Positions 63,154 to 64,000 of a DNA stretch of 64,000 nt are shown in pieces. Made by a program: the position numbers and the translations under genes. This stretch comes from Panorpa germanica (taxonomy: Eukaryota; Arthropoda; Insecta; Mecoptera; Panorpidae). The stretch lies in NCBI GenBank assembly GCA_963678705.1, contig OY783204.1, forward strand, positions 28,158,759-28,222,758, given 5' to 3'. Positions within the stretch are counted from its first letter, which is position 1. Each line of letters starts with the position of its first letter. Under the pieces are notes generated by a model. The model was given only the letters and a program-made list of their open reading frames with translations, was not told the origin of the DNA and did not search any database.

Positions 63154-63402
63154 CCCAGTAAACATTTTGGAGTCACTTTGACATCATATTGGAGATGCGT
63201 ATGGTGTTTTTGTCATGAAAGAGTTCATTTATAGTTCAGTTTCTCACAATCGTTCATATGAAATGTCTGTTTTATCGGCTACAGATGACGGAACCCCTCC
63301 ACCTGTCGGAAAACAAATGAAGATAAAGTTGATGCGAACTATAATTGAAGTGAAATAGTGATAGAAACGTCACAAAAAGGGACATAAAAATCTGTTTACT
63401 AA
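63154..63402 (-). mobile_element. CCCAGTAAACA-TIR MITE, copy 2 (inverted)
   Basis: Reverse-complement copy of 62302-62550 with an intact CCCAGTAAACA end at 63154. The other end is degraded (TGTTTACTAAA). Internal similarity is high throughout. Confidence 0.85.
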
Positions 63403-64000
63403 AAGTTAATATACTGTCAGAAAATGAATACCGAATCCGCCCCAAGTCCGACCCTGCCTGTTAGCTAGTGTATTCATTCCTTTGTACACGAGAGTCCTCT
63501 TCGTGCGTTGCTGACAATACAGTTTGCGGGAAGAAGCTTTCAAATAATTTAAAGTTACAAGCACGGAAAGCACTATGACTACGACTAGGATACTTGAGTA
63601 ACGCGAGTAGTTAGTGCTGAAAACATAATGGTTTAAAGTGGAAAACCTCAACGTCACATTACTCAAAGGAAACGCCTTATATCAAACACCTCGGTGAGGG
63701 GACGGAAAATGAGGACGGGGCTTGCGGCGTCGCGACGCTAAGTGATGCCACCCATCGGCGTCAGCATATCTTACATACGACGGTACTAACACAGACGCAA
63801 AACACACACACACACATGGTTACCACGTACAGAGTTGTTTATTTTATTACAGTAAGTAACTGTATGTAATTATATGTTACAAACAGTGGCGGATCGCCCA
63901 GTAGGCGCATTAGGTGCTCCTGAAAATGTAAAATAGAACAAGTAGGCATCTAATTTTTCCTTTCACGCCAATAATGTTTCAAAATCTAAAACTCAGACTG
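63403..64000. other. Terminal intergenic sequence, with a possible hAT end at 63884
   Basis: GC-richer DNA at 63640-63780, including GGCGTCGCGACGC, could belong to a promoter or first exon of a gene beyond the window. A short CA microsatellite lies at about 63800-63815. From 63884 the sequence reads CAGTGGCGGATCGCCCAG, a typical start of hAT-element termini, which would run past the window edge. No coding region is supported. Confidence 0.4.

Overview
This window is nuclear DNA from an AT-rich insect genome. The genes have many short introns with GT/AG borders. They include an insect-type seven-transmembrane odorant receptor and a ZAD domain (an arthropod zinc-finger-associated domain). The receptor's C-terminal motif (SYFTVL..VY after MRAQRPLFIT) looks hymenopteran to me, but that is inference only. 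All exon borders were placed by eye from splice consensus, reading phase and family similarity; no search was run.

Layout. 1-5.7 kb is gene-free and carries MITEs, a triplicated 120-bp block and dispersed repeats. 5.8-7.3 kb (+) is a secreted C-type lectin with a long basic tail. 8.7-9.6 kb (-) holds the first two coding exons of an HTATSF1 (Tat-SF1) homologue; no later exon is visible. 9.7-13.7 kb is transposon-rich. 13.9-18.8 kb (+) is an RPGR homologue: an RCC1 propeller, an acidic tail and a C-terminal CTIL prenylation box. 19.3-19.9 kb (-) is GET1/WRB. 20.3-22.9 kb (-) is mitochondrial GatA. 24.7-37.3 kb (-) is a cluster of three low-complexity genes. Two of them are tandem paralogues that join an N-terminal THAP zinc finger to a ZAD and long acidic and Asn/Thr-rich tails. 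38.0-40.9 kb (+) is an RRM protein. 42.8-47.6 kb (-) is the condensin subunit SMC2. 48.6-61.3 kb (+) is an odorant receptor. Its 9.2-kb first intron contains a roughly 4.8-kb head-to-head inverted satellite (146-bp monomer), a nested small secreted, probably GPI-anchored protein gene, and a hAT-type MITE. 61.3-64 kb is a nest of DNA-transposon remnants.

The conserved genes are unrelated housekeeping functions: tail-anchored protein insertion, mitochondrial Gln-tRNA synthesis, condensin, and splicing or transcription elongation. The parts that stand out are the THAP-ZAD pair, with a near-identical tract that suggests recent gene conversion; the large inverted satellite inside a receptor intron; the RPGR homologue that keeps the prenylation signal; and several MITEs and one SINE with readable target-site duplications.
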